Origin: an uncultured Flammeovirgaceae bacterium
GTDB taxonomy: Bacteria; Bacteroidota; Bacteroidia; Cytophagales; Cyclobacteriaceae
NCBI GenBank assembly: GCA_937883755.1
Contig: CAKZYA010000039.1
Location: forward strand, 1 to 33,760
Reading direction: 5' to 3'
Length of the DNA stretch: 33,760 bases
Made by a program: the position numbers and the translations under genes. The notes below the pieces were generated by a model. That model was not told where the DNA came from. It ran no database searches and saw nothing but the letters and a program-made list of their open reading frames with translations. Shown piece by piece: positions 7,367-16,939 of the stretch. Positions within the stretch are counted from its first letter, which is position 1, and every line of letters starts with the position of its first letter.

Positions 7367-9433
7367 ATGCTGCAACGATCTAGCCTTCCCTACTTTAAGA
7401 TCATTCTACTATTACCAATACTTGCCGTATTCGCTCTCCCAGGTTTTGCCCAGCCCCACTGGAAAGAAATCGTTTCGGTAGAAGATATATGTATTGCGTA
7501 TCCGCAGGAGATACAAGAGATGCTCGAGCAGTTTGATCTAGACTACCCCGGATTAGAGAAAGTAAAATTAGCAAGGGCTGAAGGTAACTTACCTCAAGCC
7601 TGTCAGGCATTACTTGACTACTATCACAATTGTGATAATGCTGCTCATCTTCGGAAAGAAAAGCCCCAACTCACCACCACCACGGTAGCCGAAGCCGATA
7701 CTATTTTAACCAATGTCTTTACCATTCAAAATGTAAAGGGACAAGTGCCCGTTGGCGAAGATGGTCACCGTGATTGGTACCACAAAGGCCCAAATAATGA
7801 TCGGGAATGGGCGTGGCTTTCTAATCGGCACACACAGATTCATCAGGTTCTTACTGCTTATTTTGAAACGGGTAATCCCAAGTACGCTCAATACATTGAT
7901 TTCTTCCTACGAGATTTTATCATCAAGAGTATGCCCTACCCTGCCGTTAAAAGTCGCACCTCAGTATGGCGAGGGCTGGAAGTATCATTTCGTAGTAAAG
8001 TCTGGTCAGAGGTTTTTTACAGCCTCATCAATACTGGTTATTTATCACCCGCCACCCAACTGCTAATGTTAAGTAGCTTGCCCGATCACGCCCACTATAA
8101 TCGGAATTTTCACGGAGGCAATAATTGGCTGACGATGGAGGTTTCGGCTTTAGCGACAGTAGCCACGAATTTTCCCGAATACCGGCAAGCTGAGGAGTGG
8201 CTAGATTATTCAGTGCAGGCAATGGTAGAAAGTATGAAAGACCAAGTGTACCCTGATGGGGTGCAAACTGAACTCACCTCACACTACCATAATGTGTCTC
8301 TACGAAATTTTGAACTCTTCAAAGAAATCTGTGATCGAGCCGAGAAGACTCTTCCGGCCTACTATAACGAAACTCTGGAAAACATGTACCGCTACATTGC
8401 CCATGCAATGCGCCCTGATGGCAACAGAGTTCTAAATAACGACGGCGACCGGGGTAGTGACCGAGCTATTATCTTGAAAGGTGCAAATACATTCGGCAAA
8501 CCCGAGTGGGAGTATATTGCCACCAATGGCAAATCAGGTACATTACCAACCGATGGCCCGTCCTATTTTCATCCCTGGGCGGGGCAACTCATTTCCCGCA
8601 GTGGTTACGACAGTCTCGCTCACTGGTCGTTTTTTGATGTAGGCCCTTGGGGTAGCGGGCATCAGCACAATGACAAATTACATCTTTCAGTAGCGGCTTA
8701 CGGTCATGATTTTTTGGTAGATGCTGGACGGTTTGCCTACACTGGAGCGGTAGCCGAGAAATTTCGTCCATACGCTCGGAGTAGTGCGGCTCATAATGTG
8801 ATGCTAATAGGTGGACAGGGGCAGGATGCTGGCCCTACTCACGCCCAAACCCAACTCAATAGTACTTGCTATAAAATCACCAACGATTTTGATTATGCTA
8901 CTGGCTCATTTGGTGAATTCTTATCTACCGAGGGTGAAATCAAACACCAGCGGGCAGTTATGTACGTACGGAGCGAATTCTGGGTAGTAGTGGACCACAT
9001 AAAGACCGATCGCCCTCGTAAAATAGAAGCCCTATGGCATTGGCACCCTACTTGCCAGGTTATACAGGAATCTTCTACAGTGAAGACAAATCACAAGCAG
9101 GGAAACTTAGCGATCGTTCCACTTAGTAAGCAACCATTTTCTGTCAAGTTTATTAAAGGACAAGAACAACCAGAACTACAAGGCTGGTACAGTCCTGAAT
9201 ATAATCTTTATGAACCTAACCTTACTACTAGCTATCATGGTGAAATAGAAGGAGATGCTACACTAGTATGGCTTTTACTGCCTTCGTCAGATAAAATTGT
9301 TGTCCCTGAGACTACTATTTTGCAAGAAACTGAACAGTACGTCAATCTCAGAATAGAATCATCTCAAAACATCTGGGAGCTAACCATACCCTATTCCAAT
9401 AGTGGATTAGCAAGCGTTCAAGAGATTCAATAA
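7367..9433 (+). CDS. heparinase II/III family polysaccharide lyase
   Basis: A 688-residue exported enzyme. A signal peptide (ILLLPILAVFALPGFAQ) is followed by an alpha-toroid N-domain (Hepar_II_III_N type) and a beta-sandwich Hepar_II_III domain (PF07940). Candidate catalytic residues seen: Asn252/Asn253 in HGGNNWLTMEVSALA, His306/Tyr307/His308 in TELTSHYHNV, and His432/His434 in GSGHQHNDKLHLSVAAYG, which probably contributes a metal or substrate site. Such enzymes cleave uronic-acid glycans (heparin, heparan, alginate or related) by beta-elimination, and the exact substrate and PL family cannot be fixed here. No SusC/SusD pair or sulfatase is adjacent, so this is not a typical polysaccharide-utilisation locus. 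The ATG at 7367 opens directly onto a normal signal peptide. Confidence 0.9.
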   Translation: MLQRSSLPYFKIILLLPILAVFALPGFAQPHWKEIVSVEDICIAYPQEIQEMLEQFDLDYPGLEKVKLARAEGNLPQACQALLDYYHNCDNAAHLRKEKPQLTTTTVAEADTILTNVFTIQNVKGQVPVGEDGHRDWYHKGPNNDREWAWLSNRHTQIHQVLTAYFETGNPKYAQYIDFFLRDFIIKSMPYPAVKSRTSVWRGLEVSFRSKVWSEVFYSLINTGYLSPATQLLMLSSLPDHAHYNRNFHGGNNWLTMEVSALATVATNFPEYRQAEEWLDYSVQAMVESMKDQVYPDGVQTELTSHYHNVSLRNFELFKEICDRAEKTLPAYYNETLENMYRYIAHAMRPDGNRVLNNDGDRGSDRAIILKGANTFGKPEWEYIATNGKSGTLPTDGPSYFHPWAGQLISRSGYDSLAHWSFFDVGPWGSGHQHNDKLHLSVAAYGHDFLVDAGRFAYTGAVAEKFRPYARSSAAHNVMLIGGQGQDAGPTHAQTQLNSTCYKITNDFDYATGSFGEFLSTEGEIKHQRAVMYVRSEFWVVVDHIKTDRPRKIEALWHWHPTCQVIQESSTVKTNHKQGNLAIVPLSKQPFSVKFIKGQEQPELQGWYSPEYNLYEPNLTTSYHGEIEGDATLVWLLLPSSDKIVVPETTILQETEQYVNLRIESSQNIWELTIPYSNSGLASVQEIQ

Positions 9434-9546
9434 GATGCAAACCTTAGATTCATTGCTGATCACTCGACTTCTGTTCTATTAGTACTTCCTGTAAAGGACA
9501 CAACGAACATTGTACATTGAGAAAATCCTGCCTAATTTTACATTCA

Positions 9547-9554
9547 TATTTTTG
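9547..9554 (+). promoter_or_regulatory. candidate -7 promoter box (TATTTTTG)
   Basis: This matches the Bacteroidota -7 consensus TAnnTTTG, followed by GCAC, 52 bases before the start of the GlmU-like gene. No clear TTG is seen at the expected -33 spacing. Confidence 0.45.
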
Positions 9555-9606
9555 CACCAATATCTACCCAGCCTAGCCACCACATTTATATAACCACAAA
9601 GTAGAT

Positions 9607-10851
9607 ATGCAATTAGTTTTTATTGATCTGCCCCAACGCTGGACGGCTTTGAAGCCGTTTACGCTTACCCGACCTATTGCCACCTTACGGGTAGGTATTT
9701 GTACGCTAGGCGAAAAATGGCAGATGTGGCTAAAGAACGAGCTAGAATCAGAAACTTTTTCGTACCTGACTATTTCCTATCTTCAGAAAAAATATCCGCT
9801 TAAGATTGAGGCTGACAACTTGCTAATTAACCCAGCCGTTTGCCCCGATGCATCTCTAATAAAGTTTGTTACTTCGTTGAATCCCCGTAGTATTCTTATT
9901 CAGGATGATAGTTTCATTGCTGCGCGTATTTCCGGAGAAGGTTTGCAGGCGCTAGTACAAAACGAAACTCTTTTAGATAATCTATCCAACAACTTATCGA
10001 ATTACAAATGCCTAACTTATACTGAATCGATTACGCAAATTCATCGTCCTTGGGATATTTTTCTGAACAATGGAGAACAAATTCCGCAAGACTATGAACA
10101 GATAACTAAAAATCGTAGCTCGGCGAGCATTTCTGATTCTTATACCCGAACCTATGGTGATTCTCAAATTTTTGTAGAAGAAGGAGCAGACATTAAAGCC
10201 GCGATTATCAACGCCGAAGGTGGCCCGGTTTATATAGGCAAAAGCGCCACTATTCACGAGAATGCTGCGATTAAAGGCCCGTTTGCTATGCTGGAAGGCG
10301 CTCACATAAATATGGGAGCAAAAATCCGGGAAGCTACTACCATCGGTCCTAACTCTAAGATTGGTGGCGAGGTGAAAAATATTGTGGTGCAAGCCAATAG
10401 TAACAAAGGGCACGAAGGTTTTCTGGGCAACTCCGTAATTGGCAAATGGTGTAACTTTGGAGCGGATACCAACACCTCTAACCTCAAAAACAACTATCAG
10501 TCGGTGAAACTGTGGGATTATCATACCAGGCGATTGGAAGACAGTGGGCAAACCTTCTGCGGTCTAATGATGGGCGACCATAGTAAATGCGGTATTAATA
10601 CAATGTTTAATACTGGAACTGTGGTAGGCGTATTTACCAACCTATTTGGTGGTGGATTTTTACCTAAGTTTATTCCATCCTTCTCTTGGGGAGGTAGTGA
10701 GTCATTAGAAGAATATAGATTTGATAAAGCGGTAGAGACACTCACGAGAGTGCTAGCCCGTCGCAACCAACAACCCAATCCGCATGATTTGGCAATCCTT
10801 GAATATATTTGGCAACATCGGTCTTCTGAGTTCAGAAATATAATCGCGTGA
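9607..10851 (+). CDS. GlmU-like sugar nucleotidyltransferase/acyltransferase-fold protein
   Basis: A 414-residue protein typical of Bacteroidota, with an N-terminal nucleotidyltransferase-like domain (NTP_transf_4 type, opening QLVFIDLPQRWTALKPFTLT). From about residue 190 it has a left-handed beta-helix of hexapeptide repeats: PVYIGKSATIHENAAIKGPFA, GAHINMGAKI, TTIGPNSKIGGEV, and NSVIGKWCNFGADTNTSN. This arrangement resembles GlmU, which makes UDP-GlcNAc, but the N-terminal half lacks the usual LAAGxGTRM loop. It may be a diverged or specialised sugar nucleotide enzyme. Its likely role is in cell-wall or envelope sugar activation, which is inference. It ends 11 bases before the convergent MarR gene. 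Confidence 0.85.
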   Translation: MQLVFIDLPQRWTALKPFTLTRPIATLRVGICTLGEKWQMWLKNELESETFSYLTISYLQKKYPLKIEADNLLINPAVCPDASLIKFVTSLNPRSILIQDDSFIAARISGEGLQALVQNETLLDNLSNNLSNYKCLTYTESITQIHRPWDIFLNNGEQIPQDYEQITKNRSSASISDSYTRTYGDSQIFVEEGADIKAAIINAEGGPVYIGKSATIHENAAIKGPFAMLEGAHINMGAKIREATTIGPNSKIGGEVKNIVVQANSNKGHEGFLGNSVIGKWCNFGADTNTSNLKNNYQSVKLWDYHTRRLEDSGQTFCGLMMGDHSKCGINTMFNTGTVVGVFTNLFGGGFLPKFIPSFSWGGSESLEEYRFDKAVETLTRVLARRNQQPNPHDLAILEYIWQHRSSEFRNIIA

Positions 10852-10862
10852 CTCTTTCTACA

Positions 10863-11501
10863 TCAGCCTACATAGGTTCGAATAATTGTATCGAGAGTTT
10901 CATCACGACTCTCAAAATAAATCTTTTGATGGAACTGATCTAGTTTTATTAACAGCTCCGTAAGCCTTCTTACTTCATTGTCGTCCAAATCACCTAACAA
11001 TAAATCTGATACTTTTGCAAGCTGATCGTCAATTTGTGCTATGGCTTTTTGCCCTTCCTCAGTAATAAAAACCTGTTTTGTACGGAGGTCTTTTTGATCA
11101 GGTTTATCATATAAATATCCCATCTTATGCAGACGCTTAACAATTTCAAAACTGGTAGTAGGCTCAAGCATTGCTTTGTATACTATGTCTGATTTTCTTG
11201 ACCCAGGATGCAATTGAACCAACTTTAGTACACCGTACTCATCTATGGAACGTAGAAGTGCATTTTTAAACATTTTCTTGCCCCATAGGCTTGTATAGCG
11301 AGATAAGCGTCCGACGAGATAAGCGGCGTAATTATTATCAGGTGGGGTTTCATTGACATTAGGAAATTGCTCTGAATTTTCTGTATGAGAAGATCCAATA
11401 ATCCACTGGGCAAACTCTTTAATACTACCGTTGGGATGATCATCAGAAAAATGCCGCAACAGCTCAAGTATTCGAATAGCTTGGCTAATATCTTTACTCA
11501 T
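10863..11501 (-). CDS. MarR-family winged-helix transcriptional regulator
   Basis: A 212-residue protein with a winged-helix domain in its second half. Helices DIVYKAMLEPTTSFEIVKRLHKMGYLYDKPD form the recognition segment and wing start, followed by DQKDLRTKQVFITEEGQKAI, a classic MarR wing. The C-terminal helices (DLLLGDLDDNEVRRLTELLIKLDQF) form the dimer interface. The ~75 residues before the HTH are longer than in minimal MarR proteins (about 140 residues) and have no clear domain. It is transcribed divergently from the TonB-dependent receptor with a 125-base gap, so that receptor is a plausible target. Confidence 0.85.
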   Translation of the reverse strand: MSKDISQAIRILELLRHFSDDHPNGSIKEFAQWIIGSSHTENSEQFPNVNETPPDNNYAAYLVGRLSRYTSLWGKKMFKNALLRSIDEYGVLKLVQLHPGSRKSDIVYKAMLEPTTSFEIVKRLHKMGYLYDKPDQKDLRTKQVFITEEGQKAIAQIDDQLAKVSDLLLGDLDDNEVRRLTELLIKLDQFHQKIYFESRDETLDTIIRTYVG

Positions 11502-11571
11502 ATCTATTTTATTTTTGTAGTAAATTATTCAAAATACGTAACAAATATTCTCTCAAACCCGTTCATTGATC

Positions 11572-11579
11572 TATATTTG
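11572..11579 (+). promoter_or_regulatory. candidate -7 promoter box (TATATTTG) of the TonB receptor
   Basis: An exact TAnnTTTG match followed by C, 47 bases upstream of ATG 11627, in the gap shared with the divergent MarR gene. No convincing -33 TTG is visible at standard spacing. Confidence 0.5.
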
Positions 11580-11626
11580 CTACGAAAGTGTAATAAAATT
11601 ACTAATTATCCCTTATCCAAACAGTT

Positions 11627-14017
11627 ATGAATAGTAAATTTACTCGGGTTTGTATTAAATTTTTTCTGATTCCACTTATTTTCATTGGCTATTTTGACGT
11701 AACCTACGGACAAAGCACTGGCGAGATCAGTGGATTTGTGCGCGATGCTCGCACCGAAGAGCCGCTGATTGGTGTGACCGTTCGGTTAGAAGATAGCACC
11801 TTAGGTAGCATTACCGATGTGAATGGTTTTTATACCATTAAAAATATTCCGACGCAATCGTATAATATCACCGCTTCCTACGTAGGCTATCAGTCCAGTA
11901 CCCGCTATAATGTAGTCATCCGTTCGGGCGGAAATCCCAATATCAATTTCACCTTACAAGAAGCAGTAGACGAACTGAGCGAGGTGGTAATTCAGGCTAG
12001 TCCGTTTGAAAAACGACTGGAAACGCCCAACTCCATCCAGCGATTGTCACAAGAGGAAATTGCGACTTATCCGGGTGGAAACAATGACATTGCTAAGGTG
12101 GTACAATCGCTACCTGGCGTTTCGGGTTCAGTAGGTTTTCGGAACGATGTAATTATCCGAGGCGGAGCACCTAATGAGAATGTGTATTACTTAGACGGAG
12201 TAGAAATTCCGAATATCAATCACTTTGCTACCCAAGGAAGTGCTGGGGGACCGGTTGGCCTACTGAATGTTTCTTTTATTGAAGGAGTGACTTTGAGTAC
12301 CAGCTCGTTTCCGGCACAGTACGATAACGTGCTATCAGGTGTGCTTCAGTTTGACCAGCGTAATGGTGACCCACAAAACCGACGATTGAACTTCCGACTC
12401 GGTGCTAGTGAAGCGGCAATTACATTGGAAGGCCCCTTATTTAAGAAACCTGCCGAAGATTCGTTGGCTAATACCACATTTATCTTTTCGGTTCGTCGCT
12501 CTTATCTTCAGTTTTTATTTCAACTGATTGACTTACCCTTTCTACCTGATTATTGGGATTATCAGTACAAAATCAACCACAAAATTGATGATCGTAACGA
12601 AATTAATCTAATCGGTATCGGGTCGCTCGACGACTTTCAGATTAACCCACCCGAAGATGCCACTCAGGACCAGCAGGCCGTTCTGGATCAGGTTCCAGTA
12701 ATTAGGCAATGGACGAGCACAGTTGGGCTTAGTTGGCGCAAACGCTTTAAGGAAGGAAAAGGATTCTTTCGAGCTACTGTGAGCGGTAATATTCTAAATA
12801 ATGACTTCCGACAGTTCGCTGATAATGTGAATGAAACTGATGAAATCTTTAGAAATGAATCAGTAGAAGATGAGAATAAACTGCGCTTTGAGCTTACAAA
12901 TTTTCTCAATGATTGGACGCTAAGCAGCGGTTTTCTAGCACAATATTCCCGCTACGAAAACAATACTACCGATGTTGTAAACAATGTGTCCTTTGAGACA
13001 AATCTAGATTTTTTCCGCTACGGTATTTTTGCTCAGGCATCTCGCTCCTTTTTTAACGAGCGATTCACGCCGTCGTTTGGCTTTCGGGTAGATGGTAATA
13101 CTTTTACCGATGATGGAAACAATGTACTAAATACCTTCTCACCTCGGGTTTCGTTGGCGTATAACGTTTCTCCTCGCTGGACACTCAATGCTTCCTGGGG
13201 ACGCTACTACAAGATTTTACCCTATACGGTGTTGGGTTTCCAAGATCAGAACGGTGATTTTGCTAATCAAGATGGAGATTACACCCGCAGCGATCACTAC
13301 GTAGCCGGACTGGAGTTCTTACCGCGTCGCTCTACTCGTATTACGCTAGAAGGCTTTTATAAAGATTACGCTAACTATCCAATATCCGTCCGAGATGGCG
13401 TTTCGTTAGCCAATCTGGGTGGAGATTTCTCAGTACTCGGTAACGAGGAAATTACTACTGATGGGCTAGGTCGAACGTATGGCGCTGAATTTTTACTGCA
13501 ACAAAAGCTCGCGCGCAATTTTTACGGAATTTTAGCTTATACCCTTTACTGGAGCGAATTTACCGGAAGTGATGGGGTTTTTCGACCTTCACTATGGGAC
13601 AATCGACATTTACTGACCTTTACCGGCGGTTACAAATTACCCCGTAACTGGGAGATTGGACTTCGGGTGCGCTATCTGGGTCCTGCCCCATTTGCTCCGG
13701 TTGATATAGAAACATCAACTGAAACCTACCCCATATTCTTCTTTGATTATGACCTTCTGGGTGATACTCGCCTCGGCGCATTCAATCAAACGGACATCCG
13801 AGTGGATAAGAAATGGAATTTCAGCAGTTGGACGCTGAACCTCTTCTTTGAAATACAAAACGTACTGGGTAGCGACTTACCCCAACCGCCGTCTTACGTA
13901 CTCGCTCGTAACGATGCCGGACAAATTGCTCTACCCCGTAACTTGGTAGAGATAGAGGAAGCTGATAACAGTTCAGTCTTGCCTACTTTAGGTGTCGTGA
14001 TAGATTTTTCTTGGTGA
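11627..14017 (+). CDS. TonB-dependent outer-membrane receptor
   Basis: A 796-residue receptor. The signal peptide ends at VTYGQS. A carboxypeptidase-regulatory-like domain follows at residues ~32-115 (GEISGFVRDARTEEPLIGVTV, ending ITASYVGYQSS). Next is the plug (IQRLSQEEIATYPGGNND, VVQSLPGVSGSVGFRNDVIIRGG, NVYYLDGVEIPNINHF). A 22-strand-type barrel of alternating aromatic and polar strands ends in an aromatic C-terminus (GVVIDFSW). It lacks SusC-specific length (~1000 residues) and has no SusD partner, so it is a general TonB receptor of unknown cargo (siderophore, cofactor, peptide or sugar). It is divergent from the MarR gene. Confidence 0.93.
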   Translation: MNSKFTRVCIKFFLIPLIFIGYFDVTYGQSTGEISGFVRDARTEEPLIGVTVRLEDSTLGSITDVNGFYTIKNIPTQSYNITASYVGYQSSTRYNVVIRSGGNPNINFTLQEAVDELSEVVIQASPFEKRLETPNSIQRLSQEEIATYPGGNNDIAKVVQSLPGVSGSVGFRNDVIIRGGAPNENVYYLDGVEIPNINHFATQGSAGGPVGLLNVSFIEGVTLSTSSFPAQYDNVLSGVLQFDQRNGDPQNRRLNFRLGASEAAITLEGPLFKKPAEDSLANTTFIFSVRRSYLQFLFQLIDLPFLPDYWDYQYKINHKIDDRNEINLIGIGSLDDFQINPPEDATQDQQAVLDQVPVIRQWTSTVGLSWRKRFKEGKGFFRATVSGNILNNDFRQFADNVNETDEIFRNESVEDENKLRFELTNFLNDWTLSSGFLAQYSRYENNTTDVVNNVSFETNLDFFRYGIFAQASRSFFNERFTPSFGFRVDGNTFTDDGNNVLNTFSPRVSLAYNVSPRWTLNASWGRYYKILPYTVLGFQDQNGDFANQDGDYTRSDHYVAGLEFLPRRSTRITLEGFYKDYANYPISVRDGVSLANLGGDFSVLGNEEITTDGLGRTYGAEFLLQQKLARNFYGILAYTLYWSEFTGSDGVFRPSLWDNRHLLTFTGGYKLPRNWEIGLRVRYLGPAPFAPVDIETSTETYPIFFFDYDLLGDTRLGAFNQTDIRVDKKWNFSSWTLNLFFEIQNVLGSDLPQPPSYVLARNDAGQIALPRNLVEIEEADNSSVLPTLGVVIDFSW

Positions 14018-14346
14018 AAATCAATTTTAAGTTATGTAGCTAGAGGTACAGTAGTAAACCTTTTCCGCTTACTGCTGATTATCATCCCCAAATCGTGGAT
14101 TCTCTCGTCTTTTGGAGGTTTATGTAACGTTTACATACCAAATACTACATCTGTACTTTTCCAATAGTAGCTCTCACTTTTTTTACGCTGAAGCCCAGTA
14201 GGTTCGTAAATCCATGAGGGTATACGCTACTCAGTATATTCTCATATTTTATTCATATAACTTATTGAATTAATCTAGCGTCACACTGAATTTATTGCAC
14301 TGATTTTGGTGTATAGAACGCTGTAAGTCATTTAATTTTATTGCTT
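14018..14346. other. 329-base leader region before glmS
   Basis: The gap between the TonB receptor and glmS holds one dyad (14121-14137) and otherwise AT-rich sequence. No glmS ribozyme core could be recognised. No clear terminator for the receptor gene was found. Confidence 0.55.
14121..14137. promoter_or_regulatory. dyad resembling a LacI-family operator
   Basis: TATGTAA and TTACATA arms are separated by CGT. The core TGTAACGTTTACA is one base short of the common LacI-family operator TGTAAACGTTTACA. It lies about 210 bases before glmS. No LacI-type gene is in the window. Confidence 0.3.
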
Positions 14347-16194
14347 ATGTGTGGAATTGTTGCCTATATCGGAAATCGCCAAGCCTATTCAGTAGTATTA
14401 AAAGGATTAAAGCGTTTAGAGTACCGAGGCTATGATAGTGCTGGACTAGCTTTGATGAACGGGGAATTATCCGTGTATAAAAAGCAGGGGAAAGTATCAG
14501 ATTTGGAAAATTACTTACATGAGGTAGGGCAAGCTAAATTACACGCCCCAATAGGGATTGGGCACACCCGCTGGGCTACCCACGGAGAACCTAACGATGT
14601 AAATGCCCATCCCCACTACTCAGGAAACAAAGAATTAGCAATTATTCATAATGGTATCATTGAGAATTACGATGCCTTACGGACTGAGCTGATCAGCAAA
14701 GGGCATCAGTTCGAAAGCGAAACTGATACCGAAGTGCTCATCCATTTTATTGAAGATATTAAGGAACACGAAGATCTTTCATTAGAAGAAGCCGTACGAG
14801 TAGCTCTGACTCGGGTGATAGGAGCTTACGCCATCTGTGTAGTTTCGGCGCAAGAACCTAATACCTTAATTGCTGCCCGTAAGGGCAGTCCTCTGGTGCT
14901 GGGATTGGGAAAAGACGAATTCTTCTTAGCCTCAGATGCTACTCCTATCGTCGAGTACACCAGCGATGTTGTCTACCTAAATGATAATGAAGTTTGTGTT
15001 ATTAAGGATGGGAAATTTACCATCAAAGATATTCACACTGAGTTAGAGACAGCACCCTACATACAAACTCTGGATATTGAACTAGAAGCCATTGAGAAAG
15101 GCGGGTTTGAGCACTTCATGCTAAAGGAGATCTACGAGCAGCCCAAATCCATTAGTGATTGTATGCGGGGAAGGATTAACGCCGAAACTGCCACTATGAT
15201 GCTGGGTGGTATTCGCGAATACATTGATAATATGGTAGAAGCTAACCGCATTATCATTATCGGTTGCGGAACTTCGTGGCACGCCGGATTAGTAGCTGAG
15301 TATCTTTTTGAAGATTTATGCCGTATTCCGGTGGAAGTAGAATATGCTTCCGAATTTCGTTACCGCAATCCAGTGATTACTCCCGGTGATGTAGTAATTG
15401 CTATCTCTCAGTCAGGCGAAACTGCGGATACGCTAGCGGCGATTGAATTAGCAAGAGTACGAGGAGCAATTGTGCTAGGAGTTTGTAACGTAGTTGGTTC
15501 ATCCATTGCTCGGGCATCGCACGCGGGTTCGTACACCCATGCCGGTCCAGAAATTGGGGTAGCCAGTACCAAAGCGTTTACCGCCCAACTAACCGTGCTG
15601 ACGATGTTCGCTATGTTAGTTGGGCACCGTAAGGGTACGCTGGATGAAAACGCTTACCAACAACTTATTAAGGAGATGAGCCTAATACCCGAAAAGGTAG
15701 AGAAAGCACTGAAACTTGATGCTCACATAAAGTATATCTCTGATTTATATAAGGATGCTACTAATAGTATTTATCTTGGGAGAGGCCACAATTTTCCGGT
15801 AGCTCTAGAAGGCGCGCTAAAACTGAAGGAAATTAGCTATATCCACGCCGAGGGGTATCCGGCAGCAGAGATGAAGCACGGTCCTATTGCGTTAATTGAC
15901 GAAGAAATGCCCGTGGTAGTTGTAGCCACTCGGGATAGTTCCTACGAAAAAGTGGTTTCTAATATTCAAGAGGTAAAAGCCCGCAAGGGACAAGTGATTG
16001 CGATAGTGACCGAAGGCGATGGTTTAATTGCCAGCATGGCTGATCATGTGCTAGAAATTCCAGCCACCAATCAGTTATTGACTCCTTTGGTGTCAGTGAT
16101 TCCACTGCAACTACTTTCGTATCACATTGCGGTGCTACGCGGTTGTAATGTTGACCAACCCCGGAACTTGGCTAAATCAGTAACAGTAGAATAA
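14347..16194 (+). CDS. glmS: glutamine--fructose-6-phosphate aminotransferase
   Basis: A 615-residue GlmS, which converts fructose-6-phosphate and glutamine to glucosamine-6-phosphate, the entry to UDP-GlcNAc and peptidoglycan. The start is the ATG at 14347, so that Cys2 (MCGIVAYIG) becomes the N-terminal catalytic nucleophile after methionine removal; the in-frame TTG six bases earlier would block this. The glutaminase domain (residues 1 to ~220) contains LEYRGYDSAG, HTRWATHGEP and HNGIIENY. Two SIS domains follow: GCGTSWHAGLVAEY with SQSGETADT, then GRGHNFPVALEGALKLKE with HGPIALID. The C-terminus DQPRNLAKSVTVE is canonical. Full length, no defects seen. Confidence 0.98.
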   Translation: MCGIVAYIGNRQAYSVVLKGLKRLEYRGYDSAGLALMNGELSVYKKQGKVSDLENYLHEVGQAKLHAPIGIGHTRWATHGEPNDVNAHPHYSGNKELAIIHNGIIENYDALRTELISKGHQFESETDTEVLIHFIEDIKEHEDLSLEEAVRVALTRVIGAYAICVVSAQEPNTLIAARKGSPLVLGLGKDEFFLASDATPIVEYTSDVVYLNDNEVCVIKDGKFTIKDIHTELETAPYIQTLDIELEAIEKGGFEHFMLKEIYEQPKSISDCMRGRINAETATMMLGGIREYIDNMVEANRIIIIGCGTSWHAGLVAEYLFEDLCRIPVEVEYASEFRYRNPVITPGDVVIAISQSGETADTLAAIELARVRGAIVLGVCNVVGSSIARASHAGSYTHAGPEIGVASTKAFTAQLTVLTMFAMLVGHRKGTLDENAYQQLIKEMSLIPEKVEKALKLDAHIKYISDLYKDATNSIYLGRGHNFPVALEGALKLKEISYIHAEGYPAAEMKHGPIALIDEEMPVVVVATRDSSYEKVVSNIQEVKARKGQVIAIVTEGDGLIASMADHVLEIPATNQLLTPLVSVIPLQLLSYHIAVLRGCNVDQPRNLAKSVTVE

Positions 16195-16253
16195 AGGTAT
16201 AAGGTACAGGGTAAAAGGTTGGTCTATGCTACCAACCTTTTACCATTTACCCT
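16194..16253. repeat. inverted pair of degenerate 7-bp arrays; probable bidirectional terminator
   Basis: Directly at the glmS stop codon are four heptamers (AAGGTAT, AAGGTAC, AGGGTAA, AAGGTTG) at 16194-16221. Then three complementary heptamers run at 16233-16253 (reverse complements AAGGTTG, ATGGTAA, AGGGTAA). The inner part pairs perfectly over 13 bp (16211-16223 with 16231-16243) around a 7-base loop. It lies between convergent glmS and the DUF2911 gene, so it may terminate both. Confidence 0.8.
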
Positions 16254-16265
16254 GAAACCATCGGA

Positions 16266-16802
16266 TTAAGCAGCCACACTAATTGGCACGACTACTTTGG
16301 TATCTTCCCAAGCCATGATCATCTCGGTGCCCGCTTCATTGAACATGATGGTAAAAGGCTCGTAGGATTCTTCGGTTTTAGAGGTTGGAGCTTCCACCCG
16401 CAATGCATCTTTGTCTTTATCGTAATTATAGTGCCCCCATTCGCCTAAGGCATTGTTAAAAATAACAGTCCACTTATCTTTTTCAGGTATTGCGTACATG
16501 GAGTAAGTTCCGGCAGCTAATTTCTGTCCATTCAACATTAAATCTTCGGTGAGAGTGATTTCAGTTGCTTCGTTAGCGCCCAATCGCCAAACCTCACCGT
16601 AAGGAACTAGACCGCCAAAAACCTGACGATCACGCTTGTGCGGACGGCAATAAACTACTTTTACGTAAGTATCGCCCTGCTTCATAGCCGCTACACTCAT
16701 GGGGCTAGGTTTTGGCTCCAATGCTTTTTGTGCTAATGCTGTTTGGCTAACGAAACAGCAAAGAAGTAAAAAAAGAGAAGTGTAAAGAATAGATGATTTC
16801 AT
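16266..16802 (-). CDS. secreted DUF2911 domain protein
   Basis: A 178-residue exported protein with a signal peptide (SLFLLLCCFVSQTALAQ) and a single DUF2911 domain. Conserved segments are KVVYCRPHKRDRQVFGGLVPYGEVWRLGANEATEI (positions about 48-82), KLAAGTYSMYAIPEKDKWTVIFN and LGEWGHYNYDKDKDALRVE. It is full length for the family and lacks the TPR tail of the paralogue at 2397-3542. It lies 137 bases downstream of murB on the same strand, too far for certain co-transcription. Function is unknown. Confidence 0.88.
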   Translation of the reverse strand: MKSSILYTSLFLLLCCFVSQTALAQKALEPKPSPMSVAAMKQGDTYVKVVYCRPHKRDRQVFGGLVPYGEVWRLGANEATEITLTEDLMLNGQKLAAGTYSMYAIPEKDKWTVIFNNALGEWGHYNYDKDKDALRVEAPTSKTEESYEPFTIMFNEAGTEMIMAWEDTKVVVPISVAA

Positions 16803-16939
16803 TTTAAATAGATTAAGTTCTGAGTTAGAAACGATGAAAGTGAGGTTTAGTTATAAGTATTAGAACTATTAAATTCAGAATTCTGAGTTTCAAGAACTGA
16901 ATACCTAATATCCCCCTTCGGTAGTACATTTTTATCTGG

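Noticed and set aside
7367-9433. Polysaccharide-utilisation locus around the heparinase-like lyase
   Set aside because: No SusC/SusD pair, sulfatase or second lyase is adjacent; the TonB receptor at 11627 is not SusC-like and is separated by two unrelated genes.
10012-10551. 179-codon minus-strand frame inside the GlmU-like gene
   Set aside because: Antisense to a clear hexapeptide-repeat coding region; the regular codon pattern of that gene opens the opposite frame.
14018-14346. glmS ribozyme in the leader of glmS
   Set aside because: No ribozyme core or cleavage-site context could be recognised, and the ribozyme is mainly known from Firmicutes.
14341-14346. TTG six bases upstream as the glmS start
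   Set aside because: It would add two residues before Met-Cys and prevent exposure of the catalytic N-terminal cysteine.
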